Below, piece after piece: positions 22,559 to 29,706 of a stretch of 42,188 nt of DNA (position 1 is its first letter; each line of letters starts with the position of its first letter). This DNA comes from a virus, in IMG/VR virus record IMGVR_UViG_3300043436_002687, positions 1 to 42,188 of that record; one strand, written 5' to 3'. The notes beneath the pieces were generated by a model. The model saw nothing but the letters and a program-made list of their open reading frames with translations, did not search any database and had not been told where the DNA came from. Both the position numbers and the translations under genes were made by a program.

Positions 22559-23080
22559 TTAAAAAGACCAGTAATAGCCTCCTGCGGTTTTTCTTTTATT
22601 TGTAGCTGATCTTGCTTGACAAATTGATTGTCTGCAAATGCCGGTAATTTTAGATGCCTCTGTTGCTGAATAAAAAGCTATTAAAAATAAGCCCTCAGGG
22701 CTTAGCATTATTGCTGGCTTATTCAACCAATTATCTTTTGAGTCAATAAGTTGAGATGGGGCTTTTCGACCACAAATCTTATATGAATGAGAAAGATTTT
22801 CAGACTGAGTGACCCATTCAAGATTCTCAATTCTATTGTCGGTTTTAATGCCGTTAATATGATTGACTTGCGGCTTGTTCTCTGGATTACAAATAAATGT
22901 AATGGCAATTGCTCTATGGCAAATCACATTTACCGTTTTTCCATTAACGGATAAGTTTAAAAATAAGTATCCGTCTTTTGTCCTTTGAGGCTTTCTTTCT
23001 TTGCCTTTAAATTTAAAAATTCCACAAGGAGAAATTTCTATTTCAATCCCAGAGTGGTGTATAAATTTTGAAAATTCCAT
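22559..23080 (-). CDS. HNH homing endonuclease with NUMOD1-like C-terminus (copy 2)
   Basis: The 173-residue protein carries the HNH_3 core HRAIAITFICNPENKPQVNH followed by DNRIENLEWVTQ. A C-terminal NUMOD1-like helix-turn-helix (YSATEASKITGICRQSI) ends in GGYYWSF. The ATG at 23080 is chosen because upstream in-frame codons are part of the structured leader. The gene separates a glycosyltransferase from the FkbM gene in an operon otherwise built of overlapping genes. Nucleotide identity with copy 3 is high in the HNH core, so the two copies share a recent origin. Confidence 0.88.
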   Translation of the reverse strand: MEFSKFIHHSGIEIEISPCGIFKFKGKERKPQRTKDGYLFLNLSVNGKTVNVICHRAIAITFICNPENKPQVNHINGIKTDNRIENLEWVTQSENLSHSYKICGRKAPSQLIDSKDNWLNKPAIMLSPEGLFLIAFYSATEASKITGICRQSICQARSATNKRKTAGGYYWSF

Positions 23081-23087
23081 AAAAAAA

Positions 23088-23182
23088 GATTGCCCCAACT
23101 GCAAAGGCTCGTCCGACTTCCGAATGGAAATAGGCAATGCAGAGGGGGCAAAGTTTTTTGAGGTTTTCATATCGGACGAGCA
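23088..23182 (-). ncRNA. Pseudoknotted 5' leader RNA of HNH gene 2
   Basis: Minus-strand helix a: GCTCGTCCGA (23172-23181) with TCGGACGAGC (23107-23116), ten perfect pairs. Helix b: TTGCCCC (23145-23151) with GGGGCAA (23090-23096). Hairpin c: TTCC/GGAA (23118-23129), one base from helix a. One b strand is inside a, the other follows it, giving a pseudoknot. An A-rich joint TATGAAAACCTCAAAAAAC lies between a and b, and TCTTTTTTT between b and the ATG. All three helices recur with other bases in the leader at 25857-25950. Confidence 0.75.
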
Positions 23183-23185
23183 ATA

Positions 23186-23193
23186 CAAAGATA
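23186..23193 (-). promoter_or_regulatory. -7 promoter box for HNH gene 2
   Basis: Minus strand TATCTTTG, a perfect TAnnTTTG core, placed five bases after the stop of the upstream glycosyltransferase and four bases before helix a of the leader. Confidence 0.6.
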
Positions 23194-23198
23194 TTAAA

Positions 23199-23873
23199 TT
23201 ACAGCAATTTATGAAGCTGAGTTTTTAATCTTTTATAAAGATTCTCGTCATGTCGCCAAAGCAAATCATTCTTTTTGTATTGCTGATCAGATTGTGCTTT
23301 GCCATAACTCGGGTGAAGATGGTCGAAGATAACGTCCGGTATAAACCGATAACACCCTCTTGCCTTTGCAAGGTCTTGTGAGAGGTTGTCACAATAAAAA
23401 CTTTTGAATCTTGGATCGTAGATAAACCCATCCCGTTTAAAGTAATCCTGACCGATAATTGACAAGGTGCAAAGGGCATCAATTGGATCGTGGTTTGTAT
23501 CTCTGAAATGCAAAAACAAATCCGTTCCATTGGCGAATTTAAACGCATCAATGATTTTCTGATCAAATCCTTTGACTGTGAATACTTGGTCGTCGGAAAC
23601 ATTAACCAGAATATCCCAAAAGGTGAAGTGTTGCAAATCCCTGTTTATGGCATCAATCTTGTTTTTTGATTTGCCATAAAATACACTTAACTCAATCCAA
23701 AAATTCTCATTAATCCATTCTGTAAATGCCGGATTATTCACCGTCTTATCGTCCTCATCCAAAGTTAGGCAAATAAGGTAGTTGGGATTCGTGGACATTT
23801 CCTGAATGTTCAAAAGCGTTCTTTTCAGGTTGTCGGGCCGTGAACGTGATGTGACTTTATACAGGATTTTCAT
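23199..23873 (-). CDS. GT-A type glycosyltransferase
   Basis: The 224-residue protein starts with a family 2-like strand MKILYKVTSRSRPDNL, and has an acidic stretch DEDDKT at about 39-44 and a metal-binding SDDQ at 93-96. There is no membrane segment. It starts 17 bases inside the end of the 23857 gene, as is usual in this operon. The HNH gene 2 leader promoter begins directly after its stop codon. Sugar specificity cannot be read from the sequence. Confidence 0.75.
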   Translation of the reverse strand: MKILYKVTSRSRPDNLKRTLLNIQEMSTNPNYLICLTLDEDDKTVNNPAFTEWINENFWIELSVFYGKSKNKIDAINRDLQHFTFWDILVNVSDDQVFTVKGFDQKIIDAFKFANGTDLFLHFRDTNHDPIDALCTLSIIGQDYFKRDGFIYDPRFKSFYCDNLSQDLAKARGCYRFIPDVIFDHLHPSYGKAQSDQQYKKNDLLWRHDENLYKRLKTQLHKLL

Positions 23874-24243
23874 TTTTCAATTCTAATTCGGTTCCGGTCA
23901 ATGCGAAGTAAAGGTTCATCAACTGATGAACATACTTAAGCGGCTCACCATATTCTTGCCCAACATAATTATCAGGGATATAAAGCGAAAACTCATCCTC
24001 TGACTGTTGGATTTCAAACCAGTCTTTTCTCCAGTATATCCCCCTATCAAACCCAAACTTCAAAAGCCAATCTTCTGTGATGGGAATTCCAAATAGATAA
24101 TCCAATTGACTAATTGTATCTGACTTGTCTATTACTGTTTTGGTAAATGAATTGATACAGGTAATTTCAAAAATATCAAATCCAATTCCATCACTTGATT
24201 CATAAACCAGATTCCCAATCCGTAATTCGTTTGCTTTAATCAT
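23857..24243 (-). CDS. Conserved phage hypothetical protein
   Basis: The 128-residue protein begins MIKANELRIGNLV and ends with LKYVHQLMNLYFALTGTELE. This layout is widespread in phages and prophages of Bacteroidota, but its role is unknown. The ATG overlaps the stop of the upstream 44-residue gene as ATGA, and the end overlaps the next glycosyltransferase by 17 bases. Confidence 0.7.
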   Translation of the reverse strand: MIKANELRIGNLVYESSDGIGFDIFEITCINSFTKTVIDKSDTISQLDYLFGIPITEDWLLKFGFDRGIYWRKDWFEIQQSEDEFSLYIPDNYVGQEYGEPLKYVHQLMNLYFALTGTELELKNENPV

Positions 24244-24374
24244 TTTCGTTTTTTGAATTCAATGTATAAAAATCCGTCTTTGTCTGGTTGCTCTAATTTA
24301 ATCATCCGATAGCCTTTTATTGCCGGACATTTAACTCCAACATATCCTTCGATTTCTTTCTTTTTTGCTTTCAT
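24240..24374 (-). CDS. Very small basic protein (44 residues)
   Basis: The frame encodes MKAKKKEIEGYVGVKCPAIK followed by a short basic and aromatic tail ending FKKRK. It is joined to both neighbours by ATGA overlaps (start with 24371 gene stop, stop with 24243 gene start), which strongly supports real translation. It would otherwise be the only gap in this part of the operon. Function unknown. Confidence 0.65.
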   Translation of the reverse strand: MKAKKKEIEGYVGVKCPAIKGYRMIKLEQPDKDGFLYIEFKKRK

Positions 24375-24670
24375 TTTCTCTTCAGTTTTCCTTGTTCAAA
24401 AAAGTCCTTATGTTCTGGAAAATTAGCGGTGAAAAGTCTGGAGTACATGGATGAATAGTCGTTGTTGATTTTGAAGTCTAGACCTCCACGAATAGCCGTA
24501 TTAAACCGGATTGTGTGCAATATAGCATCTGCGCTGAAATGCGACCTACCCGCCTTTATCAGTTGAAAGGAGAGGGTTTTAAATGCCTCCCAAATCTCTG
24601 GATTCTTTGCGTGATACTTTTCGAATTTGACCTGTTTCGGGTCAATTTCAAAGATTGATAGTTGGTTCAT
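24371..24670 (-). CDS. Conserved phage hypothetical protein
   Basis: The 99-residue protein contains WEAFKTLSFQLIKAGRSHFSA followed by IRF and a C-terminal FPEHKDFFEQGKLKRK. This pattern (a helical domain with AGRxHFS-x-AI-x-RIR) is common in small proteins of many phages and may be a DNA-binding fold, but no function is established that I know of. It overlaps both neighbours as ATGA. Confidence 0.7.
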   Translation of the reverse strand: MNQLSIFEIDPKQVKFEKYHAKNPEIWEAFKTLSFQLIKAGRSHFSADAILHTIRFNTAIRGGLDFKINNDYSSMYSRLFTANFPEHKDFFEQGKLKRK

Positions 24671-25341
24671 GGCTTTACGTGCCTACCATTTCCACCCGAA
24701 TGTACGCAGAAGCCTTCCAACAACGTTGCAGCCCGAAACCCATTCTTAAAATACTTCTTCCCGACAAGTTGTTCAGCCTGTAATGGATTTGACGGACTCC
24801 AATGGATTTCAGAGTACATCCCATTTGGAAAGAGTTTTTGGTAATCGGACAACCTGCGAAGACCAGGATTGAAAGAATGCCCATGCCAGACACCACGATA
24901 GCCCGTTTTCATCATTTGATACTTCACCCCGTCAGATGTCTTTTGAACCTGTCCTGATGCCGGATGACCGTTGCGGTCGTTTGGTTCACGAATCCAGACC
25001 TGACTAATCATTGGGTTTTCTTTCAAGATTGAAAGTGACTTTTGGATGAATCCGGTTTTGGTAAACGTCCAATCGTCTTCTAAAAACATGATGTATTCAT
25101 TCTCAACTTTTGAGTAAAGAGAATCAATCGCAAAAATTTGACCTGTCTTTTTTAATGGTTCAATCCATTTTATAAATGGGAACTCTGTTTTAAAATACTC
25201 AGGGATTGGTTGTCCAGAATCTTCGTAGACCCAAAAGTTTGCAATCGGTAAATCAGCAAACTCAAAAAATGAACTAAGCGTTGTGGAAAGCAAATCCCAT
25301 CTTCCGCAACTTGTTAAAATGCAATCTATTTTCTTTTCCAT
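24667..25341 (-). CDS. GT-A type glycosyltransferase
   Basis: This 224-residue protein has an N-terminal strand KIDCILTSCGR typical of GT-A enzymes and an acidic EDDW motif at 88-91 that should hold the metal and nucleotide-sugar. Two conserved-looking stretches (HGHSFNPGLRRLSDY and HSGGNGRHVKP) lie in the C-terminal acceptor half. The ATG at 25341 overlaps the end of HNH gene 3 by 16 bases, so the homing gene has settled flush with this start codon. Substrate unknown. Confidence 0.75.
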   Translation of the reverse strand: MEKKIDCILTSCGRWDLLSTTLSSFFEFADLPIANFWVYEDSGQPIPEYFKTEFPFIKWIEPLKKTGQIFAIDSLYSKVENEYIMFLEDDWTFTKTGFIQKSLSILKENPMISQVWIREPNDRNGHPASGQVQKTSDGVKYQMMKTGYRGVWHGHSFNPGLRRLSDYQKLFPNGMYSEIHWSPSNPLQAEQLVGKKYFKNGFRAATLLEGFCVHSGGNGRHVKP

Positions 25342-25850
25342 ATAAACCCATGTGCTGATTTTTGAAGACCTGATATGCAATTCATAATGCAGCCCTGACG
25401 AAATCCAAGTTCTCTTGTCGGATGCCTACTTGATTCCCATTCCCGTATAAATTCCCCTGATTTAGAAAGTTGAATTATTGGCTTGCTTCTTTTGTCGTTT
25501 TTGCCTTTTGGAAGAACTTTTAAGCCAGTTCGATAAGCGTGTATATTATTCTCTAAAGCTGTGCACCATTCAAGGTTTTCAACTCTGTTATCGGATGTTA
25601 TCCCGTTAATATGATTGACTTGCGGTTTGTTCTCTGGATTTGGGATAAAGGCAATAGCTACCAGCCTATGAACTGTTTTGCTGATAAAATTTCCATTAAT
25701 TTTAATGGCTACCTCTGGATATCCACGATTCAATCCAGTTTTTAAGACCTTGCCAGATTTGTTTTTGCCGAACGATATTACACGGCCAAAATTCGAAACC
25801 AACATTTTAAAGTCGCATTCAGCAACTTCTTTCCAGATTTCATTTTCCAT
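25326..25850 (-). CDS. HNH homing endonuclease with NUMOD4-like N-terminus (copy 3)
   Basis: The 174-residue protein starts ENEIWKEVAECDFKMLVSNF, a NUMOD4-like segment, and carries the HNH_3 core HRLVAIAFIPNPENKPQVNH plus DNRVENLEWCT. The C-terminal region (IIQLSKSGEFIREWES...) resembles a NUMOD1 DNA-binding unit. Its core is closely related to copy 2, also at the DNA level. The ATG at 25850 lies 8 bases after a pseudoknotted leader. It interrupts the operon between the 25970 and 25341 genes. Confidence 0.88.
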   Translation of the reverse strand: MENEIWKEVAECDFKMLVSNFGRVISFGKNKSGKVLKTGLNRGYPEVAIKINGNFISKTVHRLVAIAFIPNPENKPQVNHINGITSDNRVENLEWCTALENNIHAYRTGLKVLPKGKNDKRSKPIIQLSKSGEFIREWESSRHPTRELGFRQGCIMNCISGLQKSAHGFIWKRK

Positions 25851-25856
25851 AAAAAA

Positions 25857-25951
25857 CATTGGCCCTACCCCAAAGGCGTATCCGTCTGCCGACAGGCAAA
25901 AGGCAATGAGGCAGGAACCAAGATTTTTGATGTTTTCATAACGGATACGCA
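25857..25951 (-). ncRNA. Pseudoknotted 5' leader RNA of HNH gene 3
   Basis: Minus-strand helix a: GCGTATCCGT (25941-25950) with ACGGATACGC (25876-25885), ten perfect pairs. Helix b: TTGGTTC (25915-25921) with GGGCCAA (25859-25865), with two G-U pairs. Hairpin c: TGCC/GGCA (25887-25898), one base from helix a. The A-rich joint TATGAAAACATCAAAAATC and the bases CATTGCCT in the loop match the leader of HNH gene 2, while all three helices differ by compensatory changes. Confidence 0.75.
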
Positions 25952-25954
25952 TTT

Positions 25955-25962
25955 CAAATATA
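25955..25962 (-). promoter_or_regulatory. -7 promoter box for HNH gene 3
   Basis: Minus strand TATATTTG, a perfect TAnnTTTG core, four bases before helix a of the leader RNA. Confidence 0.65.
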
Positions 25963-25969
25963 CAAAAAA

Positions 25970-26173
25970 TTATTTGATTTTCCATTTGCTTAAATTTGAA
26001 ACGTGAGTAATTATTGAATCCTTATAGTCCCCAAATCGACAAACATTTGCAGTCCCATCGGATTCAATCGAAAGAACGACAACCTGCGAATCAGGGCTAA
26101 TAATCCGGCCCTTGTCCCCTTGGATCAATCCTTTCGGGTAATAGATACCGTACTGGCTAATTGGTGATTCCAT
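25970..26173 (-). CDS. Small hypothetical protein
   Basis: A 67-residue protein MESPISQYGIYYPKGLIQGD... with VVVLSIESDGTANVCRFGDY suggests a small beta barrel. Its ATG lies within the end of the upstream membrane protein gene (17-base overlap). Its C-terminal codons reach into the region just upstream of the HNH gene 3 promoter. Function unknown. Confidence 0.6.
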   Translation of the reverse strand: MESPISQYGIYYPKGLIQGDKGRIISPDSQVVVLSIESDGTANVCRFGDYKDSIITHVSNLSKWKIK

Positions 26174-26303
26174 AGTGTTTTAGGAGTTGTGGCGCAACAA
26201 CGGCAATTAGTAACAGGATTACACAGATGGTAATCATCGTCCAACAAAAGAGTCCTTTGTAGGACTCCTTCAGTTCGTTCTTGGTTTCGTTATTTGGAAG
26301 CAT
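26157..26303 (-). CDS. Small single-pass membrane protein (48 residues)
   Basis: The frame reads MLPNNETKNELKESYKG, then a membrane segment WTMITICVILLLIAVVAP (about residues 21-38) and a short basic tail. It overlaps the genes on both sides by 14 and 17 bases, as all neighbours in this operon do, which supports it as real. Function unknown. Confidence 0.6.
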   Translation of the reverse strand: MLPNNETKNELKESYKGLFCWTMITICVILLLIAVVAPQLLKHYGITN

Positions 26304-26643
26304 CGGAAAGGACTAAGTATTGGTTATCAATAATTGTCAATTGAGTGCCTTTCTCAAAAATGGATGTATTGGCCTGAAACGCATCTTTTTGAAGCATGAT
26401 TGCCAGTTTCGTCGTAAAAACAAAAATCCACAATTCGCACTTCCCAATTTTGGAATGGTAGTAAATATGCTCTCCGGTTGATTCGTCAGTAATTTTACTG
26501 ATTGAAACATTGCCGCCAAATAATTGAACGGCTTCCTGAATAGACTCTAATGAGCCGTCACATACAGTCAGTCTGGTTAAATGTTGGCCTTCTGCTAATA
26601 GTGCAACAGAGGTCAAATGATTTGCTGATGCTTTTGTTTCCAT
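26290..26643 (-). CDS. Hypothetical protein, first gene of the minus-strand operon
   Basis: The 117-residue protein METKASANHLTSVALLAEGQ... has mixed alpha/beta character and no recognised motif. It is the promoter-proximal gene of the operon that contains the glycosyltransferases: a good promoter box lies 29 bases upstream with an A-rich unstructured leader. It could be regulatory or an accessory protein of the operon. Confidence 0.55.
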   Translation of the reverse strand: METKASANHLTSVALLAEGQHLTRLTVCDGSLESIQEAVQLFGGNVSISKITDESTGEHIYYHSKIGKCELWIFVFTTKLAIMLQKDAFQANTSIFEKGTQLTIIDNQYLVLSDASK

Positions 26644-26671
26644 GTTTTTTGCTTTATTTTGTTTCGTGCTT

Positions 26672-26679
26672 CAAATATA
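26672..26679 (-). promoter_or_regulatory. -7 promoter box for the glycosyltransferase operon
   Basis: Minus strand TATATTTG (perfect TAnnTTTG) with a TTG about 21 bases upstream. It precedes the 26643 gene and is the only strong box for the operon apart from the internal HNH promoters. Confidence 0.65.
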
Positions 26680-26719
26680 GTAGAATCCCTTTCAAATTTG
26701 CAACAATTAATTTTAAGAA

Positions 26720-27184
26720 ATGCCAAAATATAATTCTCTTCAGGCGTTTGCAGCTCAACAACTAGCTAACTTTCAGAATGCTACGGATGCCAATAAAGTT
26801 TTGCGTCAGGCCGTGATTGTTGTTGTTCCAGAGATGAAACGTAGGATTCAGAATGATGGTAAAAACTCTGCTGATGTGAAGATGAGAACCAAGTCGGCCC
26901 GTAAATACGGGGCTTATTCAAGGGCTTATGGACGATTTAGGAACAAGAAAGGATTCCAGACCGCCATCATTGATCTGACCTTATCGGGCGCAATGATGAA
27001 TTCATTAAAGGCCGGGCCGACCGGACCGAACAGTTACGGCATTGGATTTCTTGGGCCGGATGAGTTTAAGAAGGCAGGATGGAATGAAGGACGATTTGGA
27101 ACTATCTTTGATCCGTCCAAATATGAACTACAAGTGAGTCTCGATGTGATAAATCGTCAGGCTCAGAAACTACTTTCAAAATGA
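26720..27184 (+). CDS. Tail completion / head-tail joining protein (HK97 gp10-like)
   Basis: The 154-residue basic protein has a helical N-terminus (LQAFAAQQLANFQNATDANK) and the segment GAYSRAYGRFRNKKG followed by LTLSGAMMNSLKAG and a C-terminal strand region. This layout matches small HK97 gp10-type proteins of head-tail connection. It overlaps the next gene as ATGA, and that gene also looks like a tail completion protein, as is common for this pair. The start is divergent from the glycosyltransferase operon. Confidence 0.55.
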   Translation: MPKYNSLQAFAAQQLANFQNATDANKVLRQAVIVVVPEMKRRIQNDGKNSADVKMRTKSARKYGAYSRAYGRFRNKKGFQTAIIDLTLSGAMMNSLKAGPTGPNSYGIGFLGPDEFKKAGWNEGRFGTIFDPSKYELQVSLDVINRQAQKLLSK

Positions 27185-27651
27185 CAACAGTATCAAACGA
27201 ACTTTGGAGACTCTGCGATAAAATCAGCCTGAAATTCGGGATTAATTGCCTGAACTATGGCGAGGCTCATGAAGTCATATTGGAGAATGAAGGGGCTAAT
27301 TATGCCAGTATTGAACAGGCAGTTCCTTGTTCAGTTAATGACAACTACGACCTTGTTCTATTCATCGTTCGAACCGGATCAAGCCCAAAGGATCAATTGA
27401 AAGGTGGATACCGCAACAAGCTATCGAGAGAAGTCACGTTCAAATTGATCGGGAATTCAAAGAATGCTGATGCTGAATTCAACCTGACTGCCATCATCAA
27501 CTCGATTCCTGGATTGAACTACACAGGGACGGACAACGCTGCAAAGTCAATTGCTCAGACCTATTTCGGAACGGAAGAACACAACTTTGAAACGTTTTTC
27601 TTTGCAATAGATTTTACCAACGTGGAAACGATTGTCTGCGAAAGGTGTTAA
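27181..27651 (+). CDS. Probable tail terminator or neck protein
   Basis: The 156-residue protein follows the gp10-like gene with an ATGA overlap. It has a helix LWRLCDKISLKFGI, a central strand pair (YDLVLFIVRTGSSP) and ends in IVCERC. Size, position and mixed alpha/beta pattern fit a tail terminator, which caps the tail tube. The family is not certain from sequence alone. Confidence 0.5.
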   Translation: MTTVSNELWRLCDKISLKFGINCLNYGEAHEVILENEGANYASIEQAVPCSVNDNYDLVLFIVRTGSSPKDQLKGGYRNKLSREVTFKLIGNSKNADAEFNLTAIINSIPGLNYTGTDNAAKSIAQTYFGTEEHNFETFFFAIDFTNVETIVCERC

Positions 27652-27671
27652 CCATTCTCGATTGCAACGTA

Positions 27672-27703
27672 TTTGAATAATCAAATATTCAAATGTAAAT
27701 TTG
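27672..27703 (+). promoter_or_regulatory. Promoter of the family 25 glycosyltransferase gene
   Basis: TTTG (27672-27675) and TAAATTTG (27696-27703) are 20 bases apart, an excellent Bacteroidota -33/-7 pair. The box lies five bases before the ATG at 27709, so the message is probably leaderless. Confidence 0.7.
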
Positions 27704-27708
27704 CAAAC

Positions 27709-28377
27709 ATGGTTTTGCCTTTTCATAAAATCTACATCATCAGTCTCACCAAATCCACAAACAGACGGACTAACCTATTCAAAGAGTTTGATCGGGTCGG
27801 TGGTGTGACGGATATAAATGGCAATTCACCTGTAATCTTTCCGGCAAGCAATGGCATCAGGTATGGTCACAATGTTGACAATACCATCAAACGCCAAAAC
27901 AAGAAACAACCAATCAGTCAGGGCGAAATCGGGTGCTTTGCATCTCATCGGCAAGTCTGGTCTGACTTCATGGAATCGGGAATTGATAATTGTTTGATTC
28001 TGGAAGACGATATTCGATTCGGTCAATTTGCTGAAAAGGTCTTTTCAAATTTTGACAAATTTCCAGATTGGGATTATGTGAATTTTGGGTTTATCAGCAA
28101 CAACAAGTCCATCAAAAACGACCTAAAACCCATCAAACATGAATCCTTCCCTTTGCTCTTTTCGGGTTGTGGTATGTGGCTTACCCATGCGTATTCGGTC
28201 AATCAGACTGCGGCTAAGTTCTTCTACGATCAAACCCAAGTTCAAACAGGTGGCATTGACTGGCAACTAACCGGATTACAGGACAAGGTCAAGTCATTCG
28301 GGTTTCAAGGCAATCATGTTATCTGCCAAGCAAAGGTCACTCCTTGCAATCCCTCTTTAATAAAGCACACTCAATAA
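27709..28377 (+). CDS. Family 25 glycosyltransferase (LPS-type)
   Basis: The 222-residue protein shows the family 25 pattern: KIYIISLTKSTNRRTNLFK at the N-terminus, the conserved GEIGCFASH at about 72-80, and the metal-binding LILEDD at 96-101. Family 25 enzymes add galactose or related sugars to lipooligosaccharide or to proteins. It sits in the head gene cluster between a tail terminator-like gene and the capsid module and has its own strong promoter. An upstream in-frame ATG (27673) overlaps the -33 element and is unlikely to be used. Confidence 0.88.
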   Translation: MVLPFHKIYIISLTKSTNRRTNLFKEFDRVGGVTDINGNSPVIFPASNGIRYGHNVDNTIKRQNKKQPISQGEIGCFASHRQVWSDFMESGIDNCLILEDDIRFGQFAEKVFSNFDKFPDWDYVNFGFISNNKSIKNDLKPIKHESFPLLFSGCGMWLTHAYSVNQTAAKFFYDQTQVQTGGIDWQLTGLQDKVKSFGFQGNHVICQAKVTPCNPSLIKHTQ

Positions 28378-28384
28378 AATTTAT

Positions 28385-28786
28385 ATGTCAGATCAATTAG
28401 CTTACATCCGTCAAGCCGCAAGTAAAGGCGAACGGGCAATGGTCATCCGCACTAAGGTAAGCCCAAAAACGGGCCTTATTGAAGTCGATGCCAAGATTGA
28501 AGTAAATGCTACTACTGCTTTACAACAACTCTCATTGCCTAACAATCAAAGGCAATCAATCTGGAAGCGTATCTATCCAATTGGATATGAGGCGAAGCTG
28601 ACAGGTGGCCTTTCCGGTTCAACCAAGCAGGATACGAACCCATTATCAGACGATGAACTGATCCAGAAGGTTCTGGCTAATCCTGAACTTTTAAAGCAAC
28701 TGAAAGCAGGTGAGAAGGCTTTGAAGAAGGCCGACAAAGAAGCAATTGAACCAGAAACCACCGACAACATTGATCCCCTTGTATAA
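28385..28786 (+). CDS. Hypothetical protein of the capsid module
   Basis: The 133-residue protein has a basic N-terminus (SDQLAYIRQAASKGERAMVI), a middle segment WKRIYPIGYEAKLTGGL and a charged helical C-terminus (LANPELLKQLKAGEKALKKA). Its stop overlaps the scaffold start by one base. The position directly before scaffold and capsid suggests a head assembly role. No family recognised. Confidence 0.55.
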   Translation: MSDQLAYIRQAASKGERAMVIRTKVSPKTGLIEVDAKIEVNATTALQQLSLPNNQRQSIWKRIYPIGYEAKLTGGLSGSTKQDTNPLSDDELIQKVLANPELLKQLKAGEKALKKADKEAIEPETTDNIDPLV

Positions 28787-29682
28787 TGACGAACGCACTC
28801 GAATTCATCAAAAGCATTGCGGCACGGGCCGGAATAAAGGACAATCAGGAATTTGATCTGGCTTTGGCCGGATCAGCTGCCGATACATTGAAAGGTTTAG
28901 AATTACCGGATTCAGTAGTGAACCAGGTCAATACAAACCTGATGGACTTCAACACGGCCAAATCTAATTTGGATCTAAAAAACCATTTTACCGGAATGGC
29001 ATTCAACGGGATGGAATCAGCCGTATTCGATCAACTTAAAGCATCTGGTTTTGATGATGCAGAAATCGAAGAAATCAAAGCTGCTTCAAAATCTACTGGG
29101 CAAAGAATGAGTAAGATTCTGGATAAGTACAATTCCAGAATTGATGAGGCCAAGAAGCACAAACCAGGATCAGACGAATACGTGCGTAAATTATCCGAGG
29201 CTCAAAAGGCTCTGGAAGATGCGAAAGCAAAGTTTGAATCTGAAAAGTTCCAGATTCTGGAAACGCAGAAGGCAAAGCAACAAAACCTTTGGATGCGGAA
29301 TCAACTTGCATCCGTTCAATGGAATGATGCCATTCCTGAAATTGCAAGAGAGGCAACGTACAATGCTGCAATGTTTGCCCAACTTTCCAAACTGGAAGCG
29401 AAGTTGGTATTTGATCCAGAAACGCTATCAGCCCGACTGGTAAACGCAAAGGATGAAACATTGCCTTTGGTGGTATCAGGGAAAGAATTTGCATTTAATG
29501 ACTTGCATTCAGTAATATTGCAGGAACATAAACTTATGAAGGAATCAGGAGGTGGCAATCCGAATCCTTCACCCACTCCCCCCTTTACCCCTTCCAACAA
29601 TGGAGGTGGTAGCACTAAGCCGAAGCAACACCCAATGGTGGCAAACGCTTTGGCGAACCTGAACATCCCTTCAATGGGTTAG
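28786..29682 (+). CDS. Probable capsid scaffolding protein
   Basis: The 298-residue protein lies immediately upstream of the major capsid gene. It is helical and charged with a predicted coiled coil at about 120-165 (LSEAQKALEDAKAKFESEKF) and a flexible glycine- and proline-rich stretch near 247-280 before a short C-terminal helix. This layout, helical body plus flexible linker plus terminal helix, is that of scaffold proteins that bind capsid by their C-terminus. There is no protease motif. Confidence 0.65.
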   Translation: MTNALEFIKSIAARAGIKDNQEFDLALAGSAADTLKGLELPDSVVNQVNTNLMDFNTAKSNLDLKNHFTGMAFNGMESAVFDQLKASGFDDAEIEEIKAASKSTGQRMSKILDKYNSRIDEAKKHKPGSDEYVRKLSEAQKALEDAKAKFESEKFQILETQKAKQQNLWMRNQLASVQWNDAIPEIAREATYNAAMFAQLSKLEAKLVFDPETLSARLVNAKDETLPLVVSGKEFAFNDLHSVILQEHKLMKESGGGNPNPSPTPPFTPSNNGGGSTKPKQHPMVANALANLNIPSMG

Positions 29683-29706
29683 TTTCAGTAAACTCCTTTA
29701 AATAAA

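Noticed and set aside
23080-25950. HNH leaders as HDV-like ribozymes
   Set aside because: The order of strands is similar, but helix a has ten pairs instead of seven and a long A-rich joint separates a from b; the usual second pseudoknot is not visible.
29093-29494. 133-residue minus-strand frame across the scaffold gene
   Set aside because: Antisense to a gene with clear context; composition typical of shadow frames (rich in P, H, L, C).
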